Assembly (NCBI RefSeq): GCF_015645445.1
Contig: NZ_JADOGI010000034.1
Location: 1-64,000 of the forward strand
Origin: Nonomuraea cypriaca
GTDB taxonomy: Bacteria > Actinomycetota > Actinomycetes > Streptosporangiales > Streptosporangiaceae
Length of the DNA: 64,000 bases
Direction of reading: 5' to 3'
The notes under the pieces were generated by a model that did no database searches, had not been told where the DNA came from, and saw only the letters and a program-made list of their open reading frames with translations. The position numbers and the translations under genes were made by a program. Shown here piece by piece: positions 35,454 to 46,400 of the stretch; within the stretch, counting starts at the first letter, position 1; every line of letters begins with the position of its first letter.

Positions 35454-35879
35454 TCAGCGGGCTTCCAGGCCTTTCCTGGCCGCGGCGAGCACTGCGGCGA
35501 CGTGTGAGCCGGCTGGTGGAGCAGGGAACTCAACGAACCCTTCAGTGGCGTCGTACCGCACGTCCAGGCCGGCGTCGACGAGCCGCTGCGCCCATCGCAG
35601 CGCGGTGTTCAACCGCTCAGGCGCGGGCGGCTTCCCCTGCGCGGCCGCCGACAGGTTACGCAGATTGGTGGCGGGCCCCGACTGCGCGTGCGCCCTGGCG
35701 AGCTTCCACGGCACGGCGGCGCTGTGGTCGAGCATCGGCTTGGCCAGCCCGGCGGCCCGCTTGGCCTGCAGCACCCCGGACTCGCTGACCCCGAAGTGCG
35801 CGGCCAGCTCCTGCACGCTCATCCCCTCCGCCACCAGCTTGGCCAGCTCGCTCCGATCGATGCTCGGCCTACGCCCCAC
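35454..35879 (-). CDS. Small helix-turn-helix protein
   Basis: About 141 residues from a GTG at 35879 with GGAGG 7 bases upstream; longer frames would run into the tRNA gene and are rejected. It has a recognisable helix-turn-helix (LAKLVAEGMSVQELAAHFGVSESGV, near residue 10) followed by a helical/mixed domain ending GSHVAAVLAAARKG. Probably a DNA-binding regulator of unknown target. Confidence 0.7.
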   Translation of the reverse strand: MGRRPSIDRSELAKLVAEGMSVQELAAHFGVSESGVLQAKRAAGLAKPMLDHSAAVPWKLARAHAQSGPATNLRNLSAAAQGKPPAPERLNTALRWAQRLVDAGLDVRYDATEGFVEFPAPPAGSHVAAVLAAARKGLEAR

Positions 35880-35973
35880 CGGCCCGCCTCCGCTCCCGTT
35901 TCCGTGTGCGCGTGCACCTCCGATGTGCGCTAAGGTTATGACGTCCCGCCCCACAGGGGGCGGCCGACACAAC

Positions 35974-36050
<77 letters not shown>

Positions 36051-36074
36051 GATTTTCTCTGGTCGTTGAGGGTG

Positions 36075-36224
36075 TCACTCTTGTGGGTGGCACCCTTTCG
36101 CATTGGTGAGTGACCGCCGGGCGAAGAGATCATCCATCGCCGCAGCTCCTTGCAGGAGTACGGGGCGGATCTGCTTGCGGTAGACGGCTTCGGTGACGAC
36201 GGTTCCGCTGCGGCCGACGTGCCT
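36075..36224 (-). pseudogene. C-terminal relic of a tyrosine integrase
   Basis: On the reverse strand, 49 codons end at a TGA at 36077-36075 and read HVGRSGTVVTEAVYRKQIRP, then AAAMDDLF. This matches the C-terminus of actinomycete phage/ICE tyrosine recombinases, including the Tyr of VTEAVYRKQ as nucleophile. The rest of the gene is missing, replaced by a transposase fragment. Its stop is 25 bases from the tRNA 3' end, the usual place of int beside attP in tRNA-integrating elements. Confidence 0.75.
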
Positions 36225-36292
36225 TCCCCGATCCGACGGCCAAGGCCGAGCAGTTCACCCCGGATCCGACGGTGCCCCCATCGCGGATTCTC
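36217..36292 (-). pseudogene. Transposase (rve/HTH) fragment
   Basis: About 25 codons read ENPRWGHRRIRGELLGLGRR then IGEGT, the hallmark helix of IS3/IS481-type and rve transposases just before the DDE domain. It is directly fused out of frame to the integrase relic. No more of the transposase is left. Confidence 0.7.
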
Positions 36293-36483
36293 TCTGGCCC
36301 CGCACACGCTCCGGGCGTCACGCCTGAGCAGCTTGCCCACCGGGCGTACAAGCGGATCCCGTTCACGCCGTCGAAGGTGCTCACCGCTCCCCCACACCGC
36401 TCCGTCGGCAGCGTGAACGGCAGGTCCTTCTTCCACTGACGGGCGGGAAAACGGGCGCCCCCTCTAGAGCCGGACGAAAGAAC
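36293..36483. other. Degraded sequence between scar and metallophore promoter
   Basis: This part holds no intact gene. On the forward strand 36290-36438 reads HAPGVTPEQLAHRAYKRIPF and stops at SFFH, resembling a fragment of a secreted protein family of actinomycetes, but the match is weak. The sequence fits a scrambled insertion hot spot between the tRNA and the metallophore locus. Confidence 0.35.
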
Positions 36484-36500
36484 ATGATTATGATTATCAT
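36484..36500. promoter_or_regulatory. Zur/Fur-type box before the NRPS operon
   Basis: ATGATTATGATTATCAT is an 8-1-8 palindrome with one mismatch per arm, very AT-rich in a GC-rich context, 62 bases before the NRPS ATG. It has the TGAT-AAT-like half sites of Fur-family metal repressors (Zur, Fur) and does not resemble the IdeR/DmdR iron box with TTAGGTTAGG arms. With the Cys-less ribosomal protein operon nearby, zinc control by Zur is the best reading. Confidence 0.65.
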
Positions 36501-36562
36501 CCGCACATCTGAGTGGGATTGTGCCTGTCTTGGCAGTTTGTGCGTCGACCTGAAGGAGACTC

Positions 36563-39500
36563 ATGCGCGAAGCGCCCCCCTCCTCCTCGCCTGTATCCGT
36601 CGAGGACGTCACGGATCTCGTTGCGGAGGTCCTTGGACTATCGGCCTCCGAGGTGGCCGCCGATACCGCGCTGACCGTCATGGGGCTGGAGTCGTTCACG
36701 GCCGTCCGGCTGCGCCGACGGCTACGCGACCTGGGCCTCGACCTGCCGATGACGGCTTTCCTCGGAGCGGCGACGGTCCGCACCATCGCGGCGGGCATGG
36801 CCGACCCGGGAGAGGCGATCGGGCCCGCGGCCGAAGAGGAAGGTTTTCCGCTCACGCCGCTGCAGACCGCCTACTGGATCGGCAGGGATCCGGCGTTCCC
36901 ACTCGGAGGCGTCGCGACGTTCTACTACCGGGAGTACGACCGCGAAACCGCTCCTGACGGTCCGGAGGCCGACCTGGCGCGGCTGGCGGAGGCCTGGAAC
37001 CGGCTGGTGGGGCGCCATCCCATGCTACGGATGACCATCGATCGGCAAGGACGCCAGCACAGCCTGCCCAACGTCGACCCGTACGAGATCGCCGTCGAGG
37101 ACCTGCGGAAGGCCGGCTCGGACGAGGTGCGGGAGCGCGTCCGCCTGCTGCGGTACGAATGCTCCCACCAGGTGCGTCCCGCCGACAGGTGGCCGCTGTT
37201 CGACATACGGGCGGCCTTTCTCCCGGACGGCCGCACCCGGATCTTCTTCGGAACCGACATCCTCGCCTTGGACATGACGGGCTGGATGCAGATCATGTCC
37301 GAATGGGGACGGCTCGTCGCTGATCCGGACACCGTGTTGCCCCCCATACCGACGACCTTCGCCGAGGTCGTCCGCCGCCGGCAGACCGATCCTGACGAGG
37401 AGCGGCGCCGGGAGCATGACCTGGAGTACTGGAGAGGGCGGGTCCCGTCACTGCCGCCCGGACCGCGCCTGCCATGGGCGAAGGATCTGGCGCAGGTGCA
37501 TGCCCACCGATTCACTCGCAGTCACGCCGAACTGGACAGCGGAGAATGGCGAACGCTGAGAGAACAGGCGGCACGGCGAGGACTGAGTCCCACCGGGGTA
37601 CTGCTGGCCGCCTTCGGGTTGGTGCTGGCCCGTTGGGGCGCCGACGAGGCGTTCTGCCTGAACACCACGCTGTTCGACCGCCCCGAGGATCCTGAGCTGA
37701 CGCAGGTGGTCGGCGACTTCACCACTACGGTGCTCGTCGAGTTCCGCCAGGTGGACCTGCGGCGCTGGAAGGGATTCGAAGACTTCGCGACCCAGGTCAA
37801 CCGCCGCTTCTGGACCGACCTGGAGCACCGCGCCGTCTCCGGCATCGAGGTGCTGCGCGAGGCCGCGATGCCCGCCGGCCTCACCCCCAGCCATCCGGTG
37901 GTCTTCACCAGCGGCATCGGCCTGGCGCCGGAAGGTTCGCCCGCGGGCTGGCTCGGCGAAGAGGTCTTCGGTGTCTCCCAGACTCCCCAGGTGGCCCTCG
38001 ACCACATCGTCCACGATGAAGACGGCTGGCTGCGCATCTGCTGGGACGCGGTCGAGGGGCTGTTCGCCGACGGATTCGTCGAGGGCATGCGGGACGCGCA
38101 TCACCGCCTGCTGCGCCGCCTGGCCAGCGATCCCGGCGCCTGGCACGATCCCGGGCTCGGCTGGGATCCGTCGTTCCTGGCCGACGAACCACTGCACGGC
38201 CGCACAGATGTGGGGCCGCTCCTGACCGATCCACTACGCGCGGCTGCCGACGCCATGCCGACCAAGGAAGCCCTGCTGGCCACGGGCGGCGGCCTCACTC
38301 ACGGGGAACTGGCCGAACGGGCGGAACGGATCGGCTCCGCTCTGGCCGCCCTCGGCGCCGGTCCCGGGGATCTGATCGCGGTCGCCGTCCCCCAGAGCGT
38401 CGAACAGGTGGTCGCCCTGCTCGGCGTCTCCGCGAGCGGCGCAGGATACGTGCCGGTGGAACCGTCCTGGCCGGAAAGCCGAATCGCCTCCGTCTGCGAA
38501 CAGGCCGGCATTCGCCACGCGCTGGTACCGGGAGAGGGTGGACCTGGCTGGCCTGGCAGGGTGACCGTGCACCGGCTGCCCGAACTGGAGAAGGAGGAGG
38601 GGACCGCACCCGTCCGCCGGCCCGGCGCGGACGACCTCGCCTATGCGATCTTCACGTCCGGTTCGACCGGGCGGCCCAAGGGCGTGGCGATCGAGCATCG
38701 GGCCGCGCGCACGACCATCGACGCGATGATCGACAGGTTTCCCGTCGGCCCCGAGGACCGCGTTCTGGCGCTGTCGGCCTTCAGCTTCGACCTCTCCGTC
38801 CACGATTTCTTCGGGATGATGGGCACCGGCGCCGCCCTCGTACTGCCGGACGCCGCCCGCCAGCGGGACCCCGGCCACTGGCTCGACCTCATGGAAGGTC
38901 ACCGGGTGACGGTGTGGAACACCGCCCCGGCACTGATGGAGATGCTCGTCGAGTACGCCGAGATCGACCCGGATCGGGCCCGCCGGGCGCTCGCGTCACT
39001 CCGGCTGGTCTTGCTGTCGGGTGACTGGATCCCGGTCACGCTGCCCGATCGCATCCGTGCCATGGCGCCGGACGCCCAGGTGGTCAGCCTGGGCGGCGCC
39101 ACGGAGGCGTCGATCTGGTCGATCTGCCACCCGATCGGCGAGGTGTCTCCCTCCTGGGTGAGCATCCCGTACGGCCGGGCGCTGCCCGGGCAGAGCTTTC
39201 ACATTCTGGACGACCAGGGGCGCCCGTGCCCGGTGGGACGGCCCGGCGAGTTGCACATCGGCGGAGCGGGGCTGGCACGCGGTTACATCGGTGACGAACG
39301 GCAGACGACAGAGCGCTTCACCACCGATCCTGTCCTGCGCCGGCGCCTGTACCGCACGGGTGACCTGGGCCGCTGGCGCTCCGACGGCACCATCGAGTTC
39401 ATGGGCCGCATGGATCGCCAGGTCAAGATCCGCGGACATCGGATCGAGCTCGGCGAGGTGGAGTCCGTGCTGCGCCGCGTGCCGGGCGTCCAGCACTCGG

Positions 39501-40435
39501 TGGCGCTGTCGGTTCCAGGCCCGGACGACCGGCCGAGGCTGGTGGCCTACGTGGTCGCGGCCGACCCCGGACAGCCGCCCGCCGACGAGGCGGTCATCGC
39601 CCACCTACGCGAGCGCCTGCCCGACTACATGGTGCCGAGCCGGTTCGTGCTCATGGACGGGTTCCCCATCACCGACAACGGCAAGATCGACTACAAGGCG
39701 CTGCCGAACCCCTATCAGCGGCCCGGCGCACCTGCCGATCAGCAAGTGGCCGAGGATGCGGCGGCCGCGTCCGTACCTGTGGCCGGTCCGAGTACCTCTG
39801 CGGCGGACCTCGCCACGCTGATCCGGGAGGCGGCCGAGGACGGCTTGGAGATCACCCTGAGGATCGCCGCGGGGACGCTGCCCCCGGCGCGGGCCATGGC
39901 CGCGGCCGGCGGCTGGGCCGAACGTCTCCGTGCGGCGGCGGGCCGCGGCCTGACGCTCGGCGAGCGCCTCGCCTACGACGGTGCTCTCATCGAGCTGCCG
40001 GTGCTGCCCACCGGTCCTCAGGGCGGACTTCCCGCGCCGCGGGCCCCGGAGGAGATCTCCGCGTCACCGGCCGGTGGGCCGGGCCTGACACGGCCTGATG
40101 CCGAGGTCGAGCGGACGGTGAGCCGGGTGCTGAGCGAGTTGCTCGACGACATGGAGCTCGATCCGACCGTGCCGTTCTTCCGGCTCGGGGCCACCTCGCT
40201 GACCCTGGTCCGCGCCCACGTGAGGCTGACGGAACTGCTCGACCCGCGGCTGACCGTCCTGGACATGTTCAACCACCCCACGATCCGGCAGCTCGCCGTG
40301 CACATCACCGAAGGCTGTACGGAAAGCCCGCCCCCGGCTCAGGCCGACGCCGAGGCCGGAGACGTGGACACCGCCGCGCGGCGGCCCCAAGCCAGGCGCC
40401 TGGCGCGGATCAAGGCCGAGGAGACCGTCCGATGA
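36563..40435 (+). CDS. NRPS: CP-Cy-A(Cys)-CP, yersiniabactin HMWP2-like
   Basis: A 1290-residue non-ribosomal peptide synthetase, ATG with GAAGGAG 6 bases before. Order: carrier protein with Ser44 in GLESF (aryl-carrier-like), heterocyclization domain (about 93-545), adenylation domain (about 560-1050: TSGSTGRPKG, GGATEAS, YRTGDLGRW, NGKIDYKALP), a 120-residue helical linker, carrier protein (LGATSL, about 1205). The pocket residues I read are D-L-H-N-L-S-L-I-W-K; cysteine domains of pyochelin and yersiniabactin have D-L-Y-N-L-S-L-I-W-K. The Cy motif is D232-ILAL-D237-MT-G, with Gly in place of the usual Ser. The protein should load Cys and form a thiazoline on an acyl starter. It is the first gene of the forward operon and overlaps the next by ATGA. 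Confidence 0.93.
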   Translation: MREAPPSSSPVSVEDVTDLVAEVLGLSASEVAADTALTVMGLESFTAVRLRRRLRDLGLDLPMTAFLGAATVRTIAAGMADPGEAIGPAAEEEGFPLTPLQTAYWIGRDPAFPLGGVATFYYREYDRETAPDGPEADLARLAEAWNRLVGRHPMLRMTIDRQGRQHSLPNVDPYEIAVEDLRKAGSDEVRERVRLLRYECSHQVRPADRWPLFDIRAAFLPDGRTRIFFGTDILALDMTGWMQIMSEWGRLVADPDTVLPPIPTTFAEVVRRRQTDPDEERRREHDLEYWRGRVPSLPPGPRLPWAKDLAQVHAHRFTRSHAELDSGEWRTLREQAARRGLSPTGVLLAAFGLVLARWGADEAFCLNTTLFDRPEDPELTQVVGDFTTTVLVEFRQVDLRRWKGFEDFATQVNRRFWTDLEHRAVSGIEVLREAAMPAGLTPSHPVVFTSGIGLAPEGSPAGWLGEEVFGVSQTPQVALDHIVHDEDGWLRICWDAVEGLFADGFVEGMRDAHHRLLRRLASDPGAWHDPGLGWDPSFLADEPLHGRTDVGPLLTDPLRAAADAMPTKEALLATGGGLTHGELAERAERIGSALAALGAGPGDLIAVAVPQSVEQVVALLGVSASGAGYVPVEPSWPESRIASVCEQAGIRHALVPGEGGPGWPGRVTVHRLPELEKEEGTAPVRRPGADDLAYAIFTSGSTGRPKGVAIEHRAARTTIDAMIDRFPVGPEDRVLALSAFSFDLSVHDFFGMMGTGAALVLPDAARQRDPGHWLDLMEGHRVTVWNTAPALMEMLVEYAEIDPDRARRALASLRLVLLSGDWIPVTLPDRIRAMAPDAQVVSLGGATEASIWSICHPIGEVSPSWVSIPYGRALPGQSFHILDDQGRPCPVGRPGELHIGGAGLARGYIGDERQTTERFTTDPVLRRRLYRTGDLGRWRSDGTIEFMGRMDRQVKIRGHRIELGEVESVLRRVPGVQHSVALSVPGPDDRPRLVAYVVAADPGQPPADEAVIAHLRERLPDYMVPSRFVLMDGFPITDNGKIDYKALPNPYQRPGAPADQQVAEDAAAASVPVAGPSTSAADLATLIREAAEDGLEITLRIAAGTLPPARAMAAAGGWAERLRAAAGRGLTLGERLAYDGALIELPVLPTGPQGGLPAPRAPEEISASPAGGPGLTRPDAEVERTVSRVLSELLDDMELDPTVPFFRLGATSLTLVRAHVRLTELLDPRLTVLDMFNHPTIRQLAVHITEGCTESPPPAQADAEAGDVDTAARRPQARRLARIKAEETVR

Positions 40436-43400
40436 ATTCCCATGACGACCTCGTCGCCGTGACCGGCCTGGCCTGTCGTTTCCCCGGCGCGCCGGACGCC
40501 GATGCGTTGTGGCGGCTGCTGGTCGAAGAGCGTGACGGGCTGACCCGGCTCACCGACGAGGAGCTCGCCGCGCGCGGCGTGCCCCGCAAGCTGCGCCGCG
40601 ACTTCGCCTACGTGCCGGTGGCCGGCATGATCGACGGCCAGGACCTCTTCGACCCTGAGCCGTTCGGCCTCACTGACGGAGAGGCCGCACTGATGGACCC
40701 GCAGCAGCGGCTCTTCCTGGAGATCTGCTGGCGGGCGTTGGAGCAGGCCGGTCACGGGGGCGGCCGTGGCGCCGGAGCCGTGGGGGTGTTCGCCGGAGCG
40801 GCGCAGAGCGCTTATCTGGCCGCCAATCTGGCCGGACGCTGGGATCCCACCGGCGGCGGCGCCGATCCGGGCGGCAGCCTCCAGACGGCCATCTCCACGC
40901 ACACCGACTACCTGCCCGCGCAGGTGGCCTACCGGCTGGACCTGACCGGCCCGGCGATCTCGGTCAACACCGCCTGTTCGACCTCGCTGGTCGCTGTGCA
41001 CCTCGCCGTGCAGTCGCTGCTGTCGGGTGAGTGCGACACGGCACTGGCGGGAGGCGTCTCTTTGATCGTGCCGCAGGGCCGGGGGTATCTGTCCACGCCC
41101 GACGGCATCTACTCCGAGGACGGCAAGGTGCGACCGTTCTCCGCCCATGGCACCGGAATCGTCTACACCCAGGGCGTCGGCGCGGTCGTGCTGCGCCGGC
41201 TGCGCGACGCACTGGACGACGGCGACCCGGTTCTCGCCGTGGTGCACGGATCGGCCGTCAACAACGACGGAGCGGACAAGACGGGGCTGACCGCGCCGTC
41301 GGTGCGCGGGCAGGCCCGCGCCGTCGCGGAAGCTCTGGCGGTCGCCGGTGCGGACCCCCGGCAGGTCGGCTACGTCGAGGCGCACGGCACCGGCACCCGG
41401 CTGGGCGACCCCATCGAGGTCGCCGCGCTGCGCCAGGTGTTCGGCGGCACCGGCCCGGCCTGGTGCGGGCTGGGTTCGGTCAAGAGCAATCTCGGCCACA
41501 CCAACTCCGCGGCCGGGATCGCGTCGTTCATCAAGACGGTGCTGGCGGTCCGGCATGGCGCGCTTCCCGCTTCGCTGTACGCGGAACCCGTCAACGATCT
41601 GCTCGGTCTGGCGGGGTCGCCCTTCGAGGTGGTGAGCCGTACTCGCCGCTGGGACGGCCCCGAGCTGGCCGGGGTCAGCTCGTTCGGCATCGGCGGCACC
41701 AACGCCCACGTCGTCGTGGGGCCCGCACCCGAGCGGCCCGCCCGGCCCGCCGATCGCCGGCCGCACCCGTTGGTGCTGTCGGCGCACACCCCCGAGGCGC
41801 TGGAAGAGACCGTGGCCGACCTGGCCCGTTGGGCTGAGAGCGCGCCGGCCGTACCAGTGGCGGACGTGGCCTACACGCTGCAGCAGGGCCGTCGTCACCA
41901 GACCCATCGGGTCAGTGTCATCGCCGAGGACGGGAATCTGGCGCCGGCCCTGCGTGATGCCGCGCCGGTCGCCGCGCCCACCGTGCCCCCGAGGCTCGTG
42001 TTCGCCTTTCCCGGTGGCGGCAGCGCCCGCGCGGGCATGGGCGCCGGCCTCTACGACGCCGAGCCGGCGTTCGCCGCGTGCGTGGACGAGTGCGCCGCGC
42101 TGTTCGCCGCCCACCTGGGCCTTGACATCCGCGCGGTCGTCCGTGGCGAGGAGGACCGCATCCGCGGGCCGGTACCGGGGCTGCCCGCCCTGTTCTCGGT
42201 CTCCCTGGCCACGGCACGGCTGCTGGAGACCTGGGGCGTGCGCCCCGACCTGGTCCTCGGGCACAGCCTCGGCGAGTACACCGCTGCCGTGGTCGCCGGG
42301 GCGTTGCCGTTGCCGGACGCGGTACGGCTCGTCGCGGTCCGCTCCCTGGCCATGGCCGAAGCCGCCGGCGACGGCGCCATGCTCTCCGTACCGCTCGGCG
42401 AGGCCGAGACCCGCGAGCTGCTGCGCGCGCATCCCGACATCGATCTGGCGGCCCTGAACGCTCCCGGCTCGTGCGTGGTCTCCGGTCCCGAGCCGGCCGT
42501 GGCGGCGCTGGAGAAGACGCTGACGGACGCCGGATACGAGCCGGCCCGGCTGCGGTTCGACGGAGCGGCGCACTCACGGCTCGTCGAACCGGCCCTGCCC
42601 CGGCTGCGGTCCGCCGCGGAGGGACTGTCCGCCGGGGTGCCGGCAGTGCCCGTGGTCAGCACGCTGACCGGGGAAGTGGTGACCACCGGACTGGGTACGG
42701 CCGACCACTGGGTGCGCCAGCTTCGTGAGCCGGTGCGGTTCTCCCAGGCACTGCGCACGGCCATGGACACGGCTGAGGGTGCACCGGTGGTGCTCCTCCA
42801 CGTCGGACCCGGCGGGGCACTGGCGTCCCTGGCCCGAGCCCACCGCCTGCCGGAGCTGCGGGCCGCGCTGACCACCTTGGCCACCGACCAGGACGACAGC
42901 GATCTGCCGGCCCTTCGCGCAGCGGCTGGACAGCTGTGGACGCACGGAGTGGAGCCGGACTTCGCGGGCATGCATCACCGGTGGCGGCGTGTCGCGCTGC
43001 CTGGCCAGGCGTTCCAGCGGCGGCGGCTGTGGATCGACCCACCCGTGGAGCCCGCGCGATCCGTCACCGGAACGCAGGAGCCCGACGAGGACGATCCGTT
43101 GCAGATTCCCGTCTGGACGCAGGTCGCGCCGCTCGATCCGGCGGCCGCGCTGGAGGGCCGCTGGGCGGTCGCCGGTGACGACGAGGACGCGATCACCACG
43201 GTGGTCGAGGCGCTGTCGGCCGTCGGCGCCGAGGTGATCCCGGCAGCCCGTGCAGGCGAGTATCCCGACGCGGAATGGACGGGTGTGGTGGTGCTGGCCG
43301 GGGAGTGGGGCGCACGCCGCGCCGATCCCGAGGCCGTGACCGAAGGCGTGCTGGCGCACGCGCGGCTCGCCAGGACCTTCTTCACCGGGGAGCGGTCCGC

Positions 43401-46400
43401 CGGACTGCTCCTCCAGGTCACGCGGGGAGCCCAGCGGGTGACCGGTGCCGAACGTCCCGACCCCGCCGCCGCGGCGCTGCACGCGCTGCCCAGGGTCATC
43501 GCCCAAGAGCAGCCGGGTGTGCGCTGGCGGGTGCTGGACGTGGACGAGCACACCGACCTGGCCGAGGCGGTGCCCGCCGAACTGGCCGACCTCCTCGCCA
43601 CCGCGACCTCCGGAGCCGAGCCGGCCCTGCGCGGCCCGGACCGCTGGCTGCGGGGAATCGCCCCGTGGCGGCCGCGGCGCGCCCCGGGTCCATCCGCATC
43701 CGCCGGCGTCGCGACGGCGCTGATCATCGGAGGGCTCGGCGACGTCGGACTCACCACGGCAGCGCATCTCGCTCGCAAGGGGTTGCGCGTGGTGGTCACC
43801 TCCCGGAGCGGGCCGCCCGGCGATGACGCCGATCCGGCCGTCCGGGAACGGGCCGCCTCACTGCGCAGGCTTGCCGAGGAGGGATTGCCCGTCGAGGTCA
43901 GGCGACTGGACGCCGCCGATGCCGAGGGCACCGCCGCGCTGCTCGCAGAGCTGTCGGCGCAGGGACCGATCGCCCTGGCCGTGCACGCGGCCGGGGTCGT
44001 GGCGAGCGCCGACCTGCGTCCCCTGCGCGGGGTCGGATCCGGTCAGGTCGCCGGGCACGTGCACGCCAAGATCGCGGGGGCGCTGGCGTTGCGCGAGGCG
44101 GTCGACCGCCTGCCGGTCGACCGCAAGCCCCTAGACGTGGTGCTGATGTCCTCGGCGGGCACCTTCGTCGGAGGCATCGGCATGGGGCCGTACTGCGCGG
44201 CCAACCGATACCTGGACGCGCTCGCCGAAGAGGTGGGATCCGGCGCGCGGGACGCCACCCGATGGGTCAGCGTGGTGTGGGACGCGTGGAAGGTCGGCCC
44301 TGCGGGGACCGAGCGGACGGTGCGGCTGGCGTTCGCACTCGGGGCACAGACCGGGATGGCGGCGCTGGACCGCGTCCTGGCCGGCCCGCGCCGCACCCGC
44401 CCTCCCGTGGTCGCCGTGTCGACCACCGACCTGCGCGAACGCGTCGCCCCGGCGGCCTACACCCCGCCCGTGCGGCAGGCCGCCGATCCCGGGCAGGAGA
44501 GCATGCTCACCCCCGCGGAACAGGCGGTGGCCGAGCTGTGGTCGGAGTTGCTGGGCGTGCCGGTGACCTCGGCCGACGCCGACTTCTTCGTGCTCGGCGG
44601 GCATTCCCTGCTGGCCACCCGCATTCTCGCCCTGCTGCGCGAATCCCACGGGGTGCGGCTGCGGTTGCGGGACCTGATCGCCAACCCCACGGTCGGTGCG
44701 CTCGCCAGGCTGCTGACCGGCCGGGAGGCGGTCCGGCCCGCCATGACGGCGACGCCGGCCGCCGAGCCCGATGCCGGGACACGAGGCGACGACCCTGACG
44801 GCACCTTCCCCATGACCCGCGTCCAGCACGCTTACTGGGTCGGCCGTGAGGGCGGCTACGCGCTGGGCGGCATCGCCTGCCAGTTCTACCTGGAATACGA
44901 CTGCCCCGACCTGGACCTGGCCAGGTACGAGCGGGCCTGGCGGGACGTGATCGCCAGGCATCCGATGTTGCGCGCGATCGTCACCCGCCAGGGGCGCCTC
45001 AAGGTGCTCGACCACGTGCCTCCGTACCGGATCCGGGTGCATGACCTGACCGGGGCCGGCGAGGCCGTCATGGCCGAGCGGCTGGCCCGGCTGCGGGAGC
45101 GGATCTCCCGTGACCCCGGCCCGTCGGACCGCTGGCCGCTGGTACAGATCCAGGCCGCCCGACTGCCTGGGGGACGGGTCCGGCTGTTCATCGGCGTGGA
45201 CGTGCTCATCTGTGACGCCGGCAGCTACTGGATCATCGATCGGGAGGTCCGCCACCATTACGAGCACCCCGGCACCCCGCTGCCCGAGCCCGCCGTCGAC
45301 TTCGCCGCCTGCGTGCGCGCTCTGGAGCAGGGCCGGCAGGGCGACGAGTGGCGGCGTGCCGCCGGCTACTGGCGGGCCCGGCTGGACACGCTGCCCGGCC
45401 CTCCGCCACTGCCGGTCGCCGTACCCGAGGGCGCTCCGCGTTTCGTCCGCCGCACCGCGCGGCTGACGGCCGGACAGTGGCGCACGCTGAAACGGGAGGC
45501 GGCCCGGCGCAAGCTCACCCCCGCCGCCGTCCTGCTGACGGCCTATGCGGAGACGCTGGCGACCTGGTCGGGAAGCGAGCACTTCGCGCTCACGCTCACC
45601 CTGTTCGACCGTCCGCCGATCCACCCGGACGTCGAGAAGGTCGTCGGAGACTTCACCTCGCTGCTGCTGCACGAAGTGGACCGGCGCGAGCCCGGGACGT
45701 TCGCCGAGCAGGTACAGCGGGCGCAGCGCCGGCTGTTCACCGACCTGGACCACCGCACGTACTCGGCGCTGGACCTCCTCGCAGAACGCGCCTCCGGGCA
45801 GGGACGCGCCGAGTCCGTGCCCGTGGTGTTCACCAGCGCTCTCGGCCTGGAGGACCTCGTCGGCGGCCGGCCCGATCTGCAGTGGGTGGGTGAACAGGTC
45901 CACGCCCTCAGCCAGACCCCGCAGACGTGGCTGGACCACCAGGTGCTGGTGCAGCGCGACGAACTGCTGCTGCAGTGGGATGCCGTCGCCGGGCTGCTGC
46001 CCGACGCCGAGGTGGAGGAGATGTTCACCAGGTACGCGGCCCGGCTGCGCCTCCTGGCCACCGAGCCCTCGACGTGGGACGAGCCGCCGTCGAGTCATCC
46101 CGCTACCGTGTCCGGCCACGACGACATCGTCGTGCCGATGCGGGAGGGGACGGAAGAGCAGACGCTGTTCCTGATCCACCCCTCCGGCGGCGACGTCCTG
46201 TGCTACGCCGAGCTGTCCAGGCTGCTGGACGAGCGGTTCGCGGTCGTCGCGCTGACCGACCCCGGCCTGGCCGGCGCGTCCGCCCCGGACGACCTGCCGG
46301 GCCTGGCCCGCCGCTACCGGGAGGCGATCCGGCGGCACCGCCCGCACGGTCCCTATCTGCTCGGCGGCTGGTCCATGGGCGGCAGCCTCGGCCAGGAGGT

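Noticed and set aside
36484..36500. IdeR/DmdR iron box reading of the palindrome before the NRPS
   Set aside because: The arms do not have the TTAGGTTAGGCT pattern; the sequence fits Fur/Zur-type half sites better.
40339..42573. Reverse-strand frame of about 744 codons inside the PKS hybrid, and a still longer one at 44131-47157
   Set aside because: Antisense shadows of KS-AT and Cy-TE coding; no start site, no recognisable motifs.
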